Origin: Zwartia panacis
GTDB lineage: Bacteria > Pseudomonadota > Gammaproteobacteria > Burkholderiales > Burkholderiaceae_B
Assembly: GCF_030410395.1 (NCBI RefSeq)
Contig: NZ_JAUHHF010000013.1
Coordinates: 32,544-96,543, forward strand
Length of the DNA stretch: 64,000 nt
Reading direction: 5' to 3'
How positions within the stretch are numbered: the stretch's first letter is position 1; the number at the start of each line of letters is the position of its first letter. A program made the position numbers and the translations under genes. Under the pieces are notes generated by a model, which was not told the DNA's origin, made no database searches, and worked only from the letters and a program-made list of their open reading frames with translations. Below, piece by piece: positions 24,695-32,630 of the stretch.

Positions 24695-25684
24695 TTATTT
24701 AAGTGTGACATTGCCGTCCGTGACGATTTTTCGCCATCTCTCGATATCGACTTTGACGAACTCTGCAAATTCTTTTGGCGGCAGCGGACGATCCAGTACC
24801 GGGTTGCCGGCACTCACAAGTTGATCTCGAATGTCCGGTGTCGTCACGACTTTCGTGATGGCGTCGTTAAGTGTTTTCAATACTGCGGGTGGCGTGCCAG
24901 CTGGCGCACACAAACCATTAAATCCCGTGATTAAAAATCCAGGAAGCGTTTCTCCGATAGTCGGTACATCTGGCAGCTGAGAAGCGCGCTCCGCCATCAC
25001 GACACCTAGCGCACGAAGCTTACCGGCTTTGATGAGAGGTAAGGCGGGTTGTAGCACTGCAAAGGACATGGATGCTGTGCCTGAGACGACGTCCGCGATA
25101 GAGGGTGAACTGCCTTTGTATGGAATATGGAGCATGTCGACCCCGGCCATTTGTTTGAAGAGTTCTCCTGCTAAATGACCAGGGCCACCCGCTCCGTATG
25201 ATGCAAAGGTTAGTTTGCCAGGTTGAGCCTTGGCCAGCGCAATCAGTTCACGTACGTTGTTGACTGGAATGTTCGGGTTGATCACGAGCACTAACGCCGC
25301 GCCCAGGTACATCGTCACAGGATCGAAGTCTTTGACGGTATCAAACGGCAGCTTATACATGCTCGGATTCGTCGCGAATGCGGTCGTGCATACAAGCAGC
25401 GTATAGCCATCAGGTGCGGATTTCGCGACGTATTCAGTGCCGATGATGGTATTGGCGCCGCCTCTGTTTTCAACAATGACGGGTTGACCAAGGTGTTCGG
25501 TCATGCCTTTGGCAATCACCCGCGCTACGCTGTCAGAGCCCCCGCCTGGCACAAAAGGGACGACTATCTTGATAGGTCGGTTTGGAAAGCTTGAGGTCTG
25601 AGCTCGGACGCCACCAGAGATCACGGACAATATCACGAGAGCGCTCGCCAAGAGCGCAGCGGTCGTGACGCTGATTTTTTTCAT
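24695..25684 (-). CDS. Bug/TctC-family periplasmic binding protein
   Basis: This solute-binding protein of a TTT transporter has 329 residues. A signal peptide covers about residues 1-28 and ends in GGVRAQT. The Bug signatures are FPNRPIKIVVPFVPGGGSDS, the substrate-contacting loop NRGGANTIIGTEYVAKSAPDGYT, YGAGGPGHLAGELFK and MLHIPYKGSSPSIADV. ATG 25684 is chosen because the upstream start at 25720 would put 12 residues in front of the signal peptide. It is the first gene of block 1 and is separated from its likely membrane partners (tctB, tctA) by four catabolic genes. Confidence 0.92.
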   Translation of the reverse strand: MKKISVTTAALLASALVILSVISGGVRAQTSSFPNRPIKIVVPFVPGGGSDSVARVIAKGMTEHLGQPVIVENRGGANTIIGTEYVAKSAPDGYTLLVCTTAFATNPSMYKLPFDTVKDFDPVTMYLGAALVLVINPNIPVNNVRELIALAKAQPGKLTFASYGAGGPGHLAGELFKQMAGVDMLHIPYKGSSPSIADVVSGTASMSFAVLQPALPLIKAGKLRALGVVMAERASQLPDVPTIGETLPGFLITGFNGLCAPAGTPPAVLKTLNDAITKVVTTPDIRDQLVSAGNPVLDRPLPPKEFAEFVKVDIERWRKIVTDGNVTLK

Positions 25685-25843
25685 GTCGATCCTCCTCCCC
25701 GAGCTGTTGCAATGCCACACAGATTTTTTCGTTGTGTTTATTTTTATTTCACTGCGAATTTATCCTAGCATAAAGACCCGAACGAATCTAAACGTTTTTC
25801 GTGCAGTCGCGTAATCACGGGATATTCTCAAAATATGGACGTC

Positions 25844-25873
25844 TTGACGGGTTGGATCGGTGCTTCAATAGAT
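25844..25873 (+). promoter_or_regulatory. Possible promoter of the FAH-family gene
   Basis: TTGACG (25844-25849) is followed after 18 bases by ATAGAT (25868-25873). The -35 is good and the -10 poor. It lies in the 231-base divergent region between the tctC-led operon and the FAH gene. Confidence 0.3.
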
Positions 25874-25889
25874 GGATAAAGATGGATAA
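25870..25889. repeat. 10-bp tandem direct repeat AGATGGATAA
   Basis: Two exact head-to-tail copies occur at 25870-25879 and 25880-25889, between the possible -10 and the start codon of the FAH gene. They may be a regulator half-site pair or simple slippage. Confidence 0.5.
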
Positions 25890-25915
25890 GGCTACACCCC
25901 ACAGGAGACACGGAC

Positions 25916-26851
25916 ATGAAAATTCTTTTTTTCAATGATTTCAAACTTGGCATTTTGAAAGGCGACCATGTGGTTGATATTTCGCCGCTCGTGAGCGATA
26001 TCCCGCACATCGGACCCCACGATTTGATCAACGGACTCATCGAGCGATTCGAGAACTATCGCTCCAAGATCGAACTGTTCGTAAAAAATCAAAATGGTGT
26101 TCCTGTCGATTCAGTGCGTATTCGACCGCCTCTACCCAAGCCTGGCCATATCGATTGCATGGCTGTCAATTACATGGAGGATGGAACGAGGTCTGCTCCC
26201 GCGCCGATTAACGCCTTTCAAAAAGCGCCGGGCAGTATCATCGGACATGGTGATACGATGGTTTTACCAGACGTACCCGCCACGATTTTCGAGGGTGAAG
26301 CCGAAGTGGCGCTTGTGATCGGCAAGCGTGCGAAAAACGTTACGGCCAAAGACGCCATGTCATATGTTTTTGGCTATGTGAATTTCGTCGATGGTTCTGC
26401 CCGTGGGCTTGGGCCCGAGGGTAATGTCTTTTTTCAGATGAAGTCCCGCGATACGTTCGCGCCCATTGGGCCTTATATTGTCACAGCGGATGAAATCCCG
26501 GATCCTCAAAAGCTCCAAATTCGCTTGTGGAACAACGGTCAATTGATGCAAAACTTCAATACCGACGATATGGCGCATAAGATTCCGCGCTGTATCGAGT
26601 GGGTCACATCGATTCATACGCTAGAGCCAGGAGATATCCTGGCAACCGGGACGAATCACCGAGGACTCAATCCATTCATGGATGGCGATCTGATTGAAAT
26701 CGAGACCGAAGGTCTCGGCCGTTTGGCATTTAAAGTGCGCGATGATTTGAAACGTACTTGGGCACGACAGACTCGTTTGCAACGAGAGTTGGCTAAAGAG
26801 CCTGGCGTGCATACCCCTCAGTTGAGCGGAAAATATTCCGCTGCAAAATAA
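25916..26851 (+). CDS. Fumarylacetoacetate hydrolase (FAH) family protein
   Basis: This metal-dependent C-C hydrolase/decarboxylase family enzyme has 311 residues. The metal-binding Glu pair is in FEGEAEVALVIGKRAKNV, and the third acidic ligand is in NFVDGSARG, a variant of the usual NDVSAR/D. SRDTFAPIGPYIVTADEI and TDDMAHKIPRCIEWVTSIHT are family segments; DILATGTNHRG is close to the common GTP/GT element. It is divergent from the TTT/CoA-transferase operon, so it may act on an intermediate of that pathway, but the substrate is not identifiable. Confidence 0.88.
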   Translation: MKILFFNDFKLGILKGDHVVDISPLVSDIPHIGPHDLINGLIERFENYRSKIELFVKNQNGVPVDSVRIRPPLPKPGHIDCMAVNYMEDGTRSAPAPINAFQKAPGSIIGHGDTMVLPDVPATIFEGEAEVALVIGKRAKNVTAKDAMSYVFGYVNFVDGSARGLGPEGNVFFQMKSRDTFAPIGPYIVTADEIPDPQKLQIRLWNNGQLMQNFNTDDMAHKIPRCIEWVTSIHTLEPGDILATGTNHRGLNPFMDGDLIEIETEGLGRLAFKVRDDLKRTWARQTRLQRELAKEPGVHTPQLSGKYSAAK

Positions 26852-26857
26852 TTGACC

Positions 26858-28345
26858 CTAACACCAAGCTTTGTCGGCAACTGCATTGCGCGCGGCAATT
26901 CGACCAAACGCAAAGCACTCACCGATGTTGCCGGTCCCTTGGTAAAGGTAGCTGAAAATCGAACCCAGTTCGCCGGCACTGTAGAGACGAGGAATCGGCG
27001 TGCCATCGGGACGCACAATTTGAGCTCGCGCGTTACGGCGTGGTCCACCTTGCGTATTGAGCATGGAGGGTGAGAGTTCGACTGCGTAAAAAGGACCTGA
27101 GCCAAAAGGCTGCAGCATCTTGTCGCGTGCAAAGTCATCATCGCGACCCTTTGCGCACAGTTCGTTCCAGCGGTTCACCGTTCCCTCTAGACTGCCCGCG
27201 GGCAAGTTGAGTTTTTGAGTGAGTTCGGCCAGTGTAGGGGCGGTCTTGATCCAGCCTTTTGCCAACTCGGCTTTGTTGTCCGGACTCCATCTGTAGCCGC
27301 TCATGATCTGCGTCCAACCATGGGTTGGTTTGCCGTCGTAGAGCGGACCGTCATTAAACATCGCCTGGTCAAAGATCATGTACATTGGACAGGGTGTGCG
27401 CATGGCATACCACTTGCCATTTTGCTCGACCTTTCCATGACGTGTTTTATATTTTTCGTCAGTAAAGCGTTTCCCGTCCGGACCCACGACGACCATGCCG
27501 CCTTTGGGTTCATGGGAAAAATGCAGGGCGATCATTGAAAAGGTTGTTGGATACTCCGGGACTTTAAGCGCCATCGAAGGACCCGCAAAGTTATTCATGT
27601 GCCAGAGATCTGCACCGAGTTCCATGGCCATGCGAATACCGTCGCCTTCGTTAAAAGGGCTGCCAGAGGTATAGCAATAGGGAATGCCGGTCAGGTAATT
27701 GCGAATCATTTCCTGGTTGTTTTCAAAGCCCCCGCACGTTAATACAACGCCCTTTTTAGCTTTGAAATTAAGCTTCTTGCCTCGATGGTTCCCAACCACA
27801 CCCAAGACCTCTTGAGTAAGAGGATCTTGGATCAATTTTTGTCCAGGACATTCATAGCGAATGTCGATGGGGCGGGACTTGACCGCTTCGGCGAGCATCT
27901 CCCAAGTTTTTGAGTAACCCAGTATGTCGCCGTGGTGGAATTTGTGGACACAATCAGAACCAGGCAACTCTGGAAACTCAATCCCTGTTCCGTGCGTGCC
28001 GTGCTGATGCTCTTGAGGATCTCCGCCAATCGATTTAAGCCAATCGTTGTTCAGACACATCTCTTTGGCCCACACCTGGATCATATCGTCAGGAACGGTG
28101 TAGGGGCCGCAAAGCGCCTTGAGGTAAGTCGCGGCGCCCTCGGGTGTTGAGGTGTTGAGATAGCCTTGGGCAGCAACGCGCGTGTTGCCGCCTTCTTGTC
28201 CCTCGGGTGCTTTGTCGAGCATGATGACTGAAGCGCCAGCTTCGGCGGCCGTGATGGAGGTCGCAGCACCTGCACCACCAAATCCAACAACAACTAAATC
28301 GGCTTCTGCATCCCAGTGAATCGACTGGGTATTTCTTTGGGTCAT
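26858..28345 (-). CDS. FAD-dependent oxidoreductase, fumarate reductase / KstD-like
   Basis: This flavoprotein of about 495 residues belongs to the fumarate reductase/3-ketosteroid dehydrogenase superfamily. The N-terminal FAD motif is DLVVVGFGGAGAATSITAAE with LDKAPEGQEGGNTRVAAQGY. The C-terminal FAD segment is GGPRRNARAQIVRPDGTPIP, and LYSAGELGSIFSYLYQGTGN closes the fold. No signal peptide or haem-binding motifs are seen, so it is cytoplasmic. ATG 28345 follows GGAAA; a GTG at 28357 is possible. It is the last gene of block 2 (tctB-tctA-Bug-flavoprotein), 21 bases after the Bug gene. Confidence 0.88.
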   Translation of the reverse strand: MTQRNTQSIHWDAEADLVVVGFGGAGAATSITAAEAGASVIMLDKAPEGQEGGNTRVAAQGYLNTSTPEGAATYLKALCGPYTVPDDMIQVWAKEMCLNNDWLKSIGGDPQEHQHGTHGTGIEFPELPGSDCVHKFHHGDILGYSKTWEMLAEAVKSRPIDIRYECPGQKLIQDPLTQEVLGVVGNHRGKKLNFKAKKGVVLTCGGFENNQEMIRNYLTGIPYCYTSGSPFNEGDGIRMAMELGADLWHMNNFAGPSMALKVPEYPTTFSMIALHFSHEPKGGMVVVGPDGKRFTDEKYKTRHGKVEQNGKWYAMRTPCPMYMIFDQAMFNDGPLYDGKPTHGWTQIMSGYRWSPDNKAELAKGWIKTAPTLAELTQKLNLPAGSLEGTVNRWNELCAKGRDDDFARDKMLQPFGSGPFYAVELSPSMLNTQGGPRRNARAQIVRPDGTPIPRLYSAGELGSIFSYLYQGTGNIGECFAFGRIAARNAVADKAWC

Positions 28346-28366
28346 TTTATTTTCCACAGTGATGAA

Positions 28367-29338
28367 TTATTTCATTACGCCTGCATCTTTGAAGTACTTG
28401 GTATACCACTCAATTTCAGCAGGAAATTTCGATTGCACGGATTTACCATCCTCGTATGCATAATCGAGATTATATTTGTCTAGCAGCGCTTTGAATTCGG
28501 GCGTCTCTGATACGGTCTTAAAGGTTGCCGTAAGTTTGTCGGCAATGTCGCTTGGCAGACCTGCGGGCGCGACGACGATCATGCCGTTAGGAGGATTGGT
28601 GGGTGGGCACCCAATGTCTTTCATGACAGGAATGTCAGGACGTTTAGGATCGCGCGCGTCAACGTGAAAAGTCACCAGTTCCCTGAAGGCGCCTTGCTGC
28701 ACCAGTGGAATATGAGATCCCGAACCAGCGATAAAGTCGACGTGCTTACCCAGTAAGGCGGTATTGGCGCTTGAGCCGCCTTTGGTGGGGACGTGTTTGA
28801 AAGTCAGTCCTTTGCAGCGGGCAAAAGACTCGACACCAATTTGTTGTTGAGTGTTCGGTCCGCTTGAAGCATAGGTCATGCCAGGGTTTTTCTTGGCATG
28901 GGCGACAAAGTCATCGACTGTTTTCCATGGAGAATCTGCTGGAACAACTAGTCCACCAATGTAGTAAGAGAACTGCATTAACACTTGAAAATCTTGCGGC
29001 TTATAAGCCAGCTTCATCAGCAAAGGGCGAACGGTAATGGAGCCTGTCGAGGTGACGAGCAAGGTGTAACCATCCGGCTTTTTGCTTGCCAGCAAACCGT
29101 TGGCGACCGTCGCGCCGCCACCGGCTTTATTCTCAACGGCGATTGGTACACCCAGGATTTTTTCGGCGCCCTGGGCGAGTGCGCGGGCTGTCAGGTCTGT
29201 TGTCGCGCCTGCTGCGAAAGCGACGTACATGGTGATGGGTTTGTCTGGATATTTGGCAAATGCCGTGCCGTGCAATAGTAATCCAGTGGCCAATGCTGCC
29301 GCGATTTTGCTGAGTCGAGAGATAGAATTCAGTTTCAT
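28367..29338 (-). CDS. Bug/TctC-family periplasmic binding protein
   Basis: This TTT-type solute-binding protein has 323 residues. A signal peptide covers about 1-28 (ending LLHGTAFAKYP). YPDKPITMYVAFAAGATTDL, ENKAGGGATVANGLLASKKP and VPTKGGSSANTALLGKHV are Bug-family segments. A Cys in the mature part (CKGLTFKHV) and another in IGCPPTNPP are unusual for the family and might form a disulfide. It follows tctA by 33 bases, so it very likely serves the TctAB pair encoded just upstream. Confidence 0.92.
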   Translation of the reverse strand: MKLNSISRLSKIAAALATGLLLHGTAFAKYPDKPITMYVAFAAGATTDLTARALAQGAEKILGVPIAVENKAGGGATVANGLLASKKPDGYTLLVTSTGSITVRPLLMKLAYKPQDFQVLMQFSYYIGGLVVPADSPWKTVDDFVAHAKKNPGMTYASSGPNTQQQIGVESFARCKGLTFKHVPTKGGSSANTALLGKHVDFIAGSGSHIPLVQQGAFRELVTFHVDARDPKRPDIPVMKDIGCPPTNPPNGMIVVAPAGLPSDIADKLTATFKTVSETPEFKALLDKYNLDYAYEDGKSVQSKFPAEIEWYTKYFKDAGVMK

Positions 29339-29371
29339 TTTTTGGTGTCTCCTTTGATAGGGTCGTAACGC

Positions 29372-30886
29372 TCACGCATTGTCATCCGCAGTAGCAGCCA
29401 GTGCGCTGCGCTTTTGACGGATACTGGGTATGAGCGCTGTGATGAGTAGAACAAGCGAAACAAAAAGAAAACCCGCGGCGATTGGCCGAGTCAGAAAAAT
29501 GCTCATGCTTCCACCTGAAATGATCAGCGATTGCCGCAGTGAGTCTTCAAGAATATTGGTCAGAACATAAGCCAGAATCAATGGTGCTGGCTCGTAGTCA
29601 AACTTTCTCATCAGGTAGCCGATGACGCCAAAAAAGAGCATCATGTACAGATCCATTTCACTGCCATTGATGACGTAAGCGCCAATCAATGCAATGAACA
29701 GAATCAATGGGAAAAGCACTGCATAGCGCACGCGCAGTAATTTGACCCAAAGGCCGATCAAAGGCAGATTCAGGACAAGCAGCATCACGTTGCCAACATA
29801 CATGCTCGTGACTGTTCCCCAAAAAAGATCCGGATTCTTTTCGATCATCATCGGACCGGGTGAGATTCCGTGAATCATCAATGCGCCCAATAAAATACCC
29901 ATGACCGCGTTGGCCGGTACGCCGAGGGTGAGCAACGGAATAAAGGCCGCTTGAGCCGCCGCGTTGTTGGCTGCTTCGGGACCGGCCACGCCGGCGATGG
30001 CGCCATGACCGAATTTTTCAGGTGTTTTGGAGACTCGTTTTTCGACACCATATGAAATAAAGGATGCGAGTACAGCACCGCCTCCTGGCAGAATTCCAAG
30101 AAAAAACCCAGCAATTGAACCGCGTGCAATGGGCATCGCGGATTCTTTCCAGTCTTGTCGGCTTGGCATCAGATTTTTCACCTGACTGACGACGACACCT
30201 TGCTTGATCTTTCTTTCAACGTTGAGCAAGATTTCCGAGATCCCGAACAAACCCATCGCAAGCGGTGCGATTCCGATGCCATCCAGTAAATCTGGAACGT
30301 CGAATGTGAAGCGCGGCATGCCTGTCATCGTATCCATGCCGACCATTCCTGCGAGAATACCCACGCCCGCCATCATCAGTGACTTCACCATTGATTTTTG
30401 AGCGAGATAGGTCAGGATCACCAAGCCCATGATCATCAGGGCAAAATACTCGGGGGGACCAAATTTCAGGGCGACCTTGGCCAGCGGCGGTGCCAGAAGC
30501 ATCAAGCCGAGGATGCCGATCGTGCCTGCGATGAATGAACCGAATGCGGCGATGCCAAGAGCAGGACCTGCACGGCCCTGCAAAGCCATTTTGTGACCAT
30601 CCAGCATCGTGACAACGGATGCCGCCTCCCCGGGAATGCCGACAAGGATGGAGGTGGTTGACCCTCCGTATTGGGCGCCATAATAAATACCTGACAGCAT
30701 GATGATGGCTGTGACAGGAGAAATGCCGAACGTAATAGGGAGCAAGATGGACATGGCGCCCACAGGCCCTAGACCGGGCAGTACACCGATCAACGTGCCG
30801 ATCAAAACGCCTAAAAAACAAAAAAACAGGTTGTGAGGTTGAAAGGCGACGGAAAGTCCAACGAGTAGGTTGTCTGCGATATCCAT
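29372..30886 (-). CDS. tctA: Tripartite tricarboxylate transporter large permease TctA
   Basis: This is a second TctA homologue, 504 residues, with the family signatures GTLIGVLPGLGPVGAMSILL, GIYYGAQYGGSTTSILVGIP, GFFLGILPGGGAVLASFISY and GVAGPEAANNAAAQAAFIPL. About 12 membrane helices are predicted by eye. It differs clearly from the copy at 19049-20575, so this is not a recent duplication. It lies 16 bases downstream of tctB. Together with tctB and the Bug gene it forms a complete transporter operon in the order B-A-C. Confidence 0.94.
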   Translation of the reverse strand: MDIADNLLVGLSVAFQPHNLFFCFLGVLIGTLIGVLPGLGPVGAMSILLPITFGISPVTAIIMLSGIYYGAQYGGSTTSILVGIPGEAASVVTMLDGHKMALQGRAGPALGIAAFGSFIAGTIGILGLMLLAPPLAKVALKFGPPEYFALMIMGLVILTYLAQKSMVKSLMMAGVGILAGMVGMDTMTGMPRFTFDVPDLLDGIGIAPLAMGLFGISEILLNVERKIKQGVVVSQVKNLMPSRQDWKESAMPIARGSIAGFFLGILPGGGAVLASFISYGVEKRVSKTPEKFGHGAIAGVAGPEAANNAAAQAAFIPLLTLGVPANAVMGILLGALMIHGISPGPMMIEKNPDLFWGTVTSMYVGNVMLLVLNLPLIGLWVKLLRVRYAVLFPLILFIALIGAYVINGSEMDLYMMLFFGVIGYLMRKFDYEPAPLILAYVLTNILEDSLRQSLIISGGSMSIFLTRPIAAGFLFVSLVLLITALIPSIRQKRSALAATADDNA

Positions 30887-30902
30887 ATGCGCGGTGCTTT
30901 CC

Positions 30903-31361
30903 TTAGAATCCGAAAATACCCGCGGGGAGCGAGATGTTCATCATGGTTTTAAACATGACATAAGTCGTAACAGTCGCGATCGTGGGCACTAATAGACACA
31001 TCTTCCATTCCAAGCCTTCTAGCCATCTCATGATGATGACGAGCAGCACAAAGCTGCAGACGAAGAAACCGATCGTTTCGAAGGAGAAAATAAAAAGAAG
31101 GATGAGTCCTGTAATCGCAACGGCGCGCCACCACATCGCACCCTTCCAAAGATCGCTGATGCGCGTTTGCGCTGCAGGATCGCCTCTGAACGATTGCACA
31201 ATCACAATGAGCGCCATCAGAGCGACAAAGCTACCAGCGACAAAAGTCAAAAAACCCGAGCCAGGTTCTTCCATGGTGCCCAGTCCCAAGCCCCAGCCGC
31301 CGTAAGTGGCCGCGCCACCAAAGAGCAACCAGAAAAAACCACCCACCCTTTCCGCGTTCAT
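30903..31361 (-). CDS. tctB: Tripartite tricarboxylate transporter small subunit TctB
   Basis: This is a small four-helix TTT membrane subunit. NAERVGGFFWLLFGGAATYG forms helix 1, followed by the conserved turn TMEEPGSGFLTFVAGSFVAL; the C-terminus MNISLPAGIFGF parallels that of the other TctB. Several starts are possible (31439, 31418, 31361). I prefer ATG 31361, giving 152 residues, because it has GGGAG eight bases upstream and starts at the family's normal N-terminus. The longer starts add an untypical polar leader. The frame is preceded by a good minus-strand promoter at 31491-31519. Confidence 0.85.
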   Translation of the reverse strand: MNAERVGGFFWLLFGGAATYGGWGLGLGTMEEPGSGFLTFVAGSFVALMALIVIVQSFRGDPAAQTRISDLWKGAMWWRAVAITGLILLFIFSFETIGFFVCSFVLLVIIMRWLEGLEWKMCLLVPTIATVTTYVMFKTMMNISLPAGIFGF

Positions 31362-31490
31362 GGGTTTTGCTCCCGTGCAGGGAGGTGTAATTCCATTAAG
31401 TGGACCTGTATCTTGCATTGCATTGCTGTCTCCCTTCATTTTGTGTCGCTCAGGCATGGATTCCGCCAGGACGCACTTTGTTCTGCCGTC

Positions 31491-31519
31491 ATCCTAGGTG
31501 GTGGCAGATACCTTGTCAA
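31491..31519 (-). promoter_or_regulatory. Sigma-70-like promoter of the tctB-tctA-Bug-flavoprotein operon
   Basis: On the minus strand TTGACA (31519-31514) is separated by exactly 17 bases from TAGGAT (31496-31491, 4 of 6). Transcription would start near 31484. Confidence 0.55.
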
Positions 31520-31526
31520 CACGCTG

Positions 31527-31538
31527 ATTACACGTAAT
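31527..31538. promoter_or_regulatory. Palindrome ATTAC-AC-GTAAT between divergent promoters
   Basis: This short inverted repeat lies between the two -35 boxes of the divergent promoters, 16 bp from one and 19 bp from the other. It is a candidate operator or activator site that could control both sides at once. Confidence 0.4.
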
Positions 31539-31548
31539 GGAAGTGGCG

Positions 31549-31578
31549 TTGACACAAGATTCACGCTGGTATTACTCT
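31549..31578 (+). promoter_or_regulatory. Sigma-70-like promoter of the HMG-CoA-lyase-like gene
   Basis: A perfect TTGACA (31549-31554) is followed by an extended -10-like TGGTATTAC (31567-31575), spacer 15, or by TACTCT (31573-31578), spacer 18. The gene starts at 31641. Confidence 0.5.
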
Positions 31579-31640
31579 GATTCCAAAGTGCATCGCACAG
31601 GCGCACAAGATGGCTTGCAGTTAAAAACACAGGAGCAGAC

Positions 31641-32618
31641 ATGTCAGACTTACCAAAGCGCGTACGTATTCTCGAGGAAGGTCCACGTGAGGGGATGCAG
31701 ATCGAGAAAGGGCCGATTCCCACGTCGAGAAAAATTGAGCTGATCGACAGCTTGTCCGAGACAGGCCTCGAGCAGATACAGGTGACCTCGTTCGTGAGTC
31801 CGAAGGCCGTGCCACAGATGGCGGACGCCCCTGAAATCGTGGCTGGCTTCAAGCGCAAGCCGGGCGTTCGATACACCGCATTGTGGCTCAACGATAAAGG
31901 CTTGGAACGCGCGATTGCGACTGAAAAACTCGACATCCGTGGTTCGCTATCGCTCACAGCATCAGAAAAGTTTTTACTGCGAAATCAGAAACGCACTCTT
32001 GAGCAAAATTTAGAGGCGGTGCGTTCAATGATTGGTATGTTCAAGCACTACAACGTGCCGATTAACCGTGCCAGCATCATGGCGGTATTTGGTTGTAATT
32101 TTGAAGGCGATATTCCTGTATCTCGCATATTGGAAATGATTCAGACGTTTTACGATCTGTCTGCTGAGCATGACTTCAAGCTCGAGGTTTTGTCACTAGC
32201 TGACACGATGGCTTGGGCGACTCCCGGCTCGATTCGTAAAGTCGTGGGTGCGGTGCGCAACAAGTACCCAGATTTGCAGTTGTCTCTGCATTTACATGAC
32301 ACACGCGGTATGGGTATCGCGAATGCTTATGCTGGTATGGAAATGGGCGTGGCAATTTTTGACGCAGCAGTCGCCGGCCTGGGCGGATGTCCTTTCGCCT
32401 CGCACTCAGGTGCTTCGGGTAACGTTTGTACGGAGGATCTTGTCTTCATGTGTCATGAGATGGGCATCGAGACGGGTATCGATCTTGAAAAACTGATTGA
32501 GTCCGCGCTATTGGCTGAACAAGTTGTCGGTCATCCATTGCCAGGTTCGGTCATGAAAGGAGGTTCTCTTGACCGCTTGCGCCAGAAGGTAAAAGAATCG
32601 ATGGCCGCTGGCGCATAA
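31641..32618 (+). CDS. Hydroxymethylglutaryl-CoA lyase family protein
   Basis: This is a TIM-barrel aldol lyase of the HMGL/isopropylmalate synthase superfamily, 325 residues. By analogy with HMG-CoA lyase it would cleave a 3-hydroxyacyl-CoA of HMG or citramalyl type. Metal ligands are His217 and His219 (in SLHLHDTRGMG) and Asn261 (ASGNVCTEDL). The catalytic Cys250 is in GLGGCPFASHSGA. At the N-terminus the usual GPRDGxQ is GPREGMQ, so the metal-ligand Asp is Glu17. A strong promoter precedes it, and an MmgE/PrpD gene follows after 12 bases. It is divergent from block 2. Confidence 0.88.
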   Translation: MSDLPKRVRILEEGPREGMQIEKGPIPTSRKIELIDSLSETGLEQIQVTSFVSPKAVPQMADAPEIVAGFKRKPGVRYTALWLNDKGLERAIATEKLDIRGSLSLTASEKFLLRNQKRTLEQNLEAVRSMIGMFKHYNVPINRASIMAVFGCNFEGDIPVSRILEMIQTFYDLSAEHDFKLEVLSLADTMAWATPGSIRKVVGAVRNKYPDLQLSLHLHDTRGMGIANAYAGMEMGVAIFDAAVAGLGGCPFASHSGASGNVCTEDLVFMCHEMGIETGIDLEKLIESALLAEQVVGHPLPGSVMKGGSLDRLRQKVKESMAAGA

Positions 32619-32630
32619 GGGAGTCGCGAC

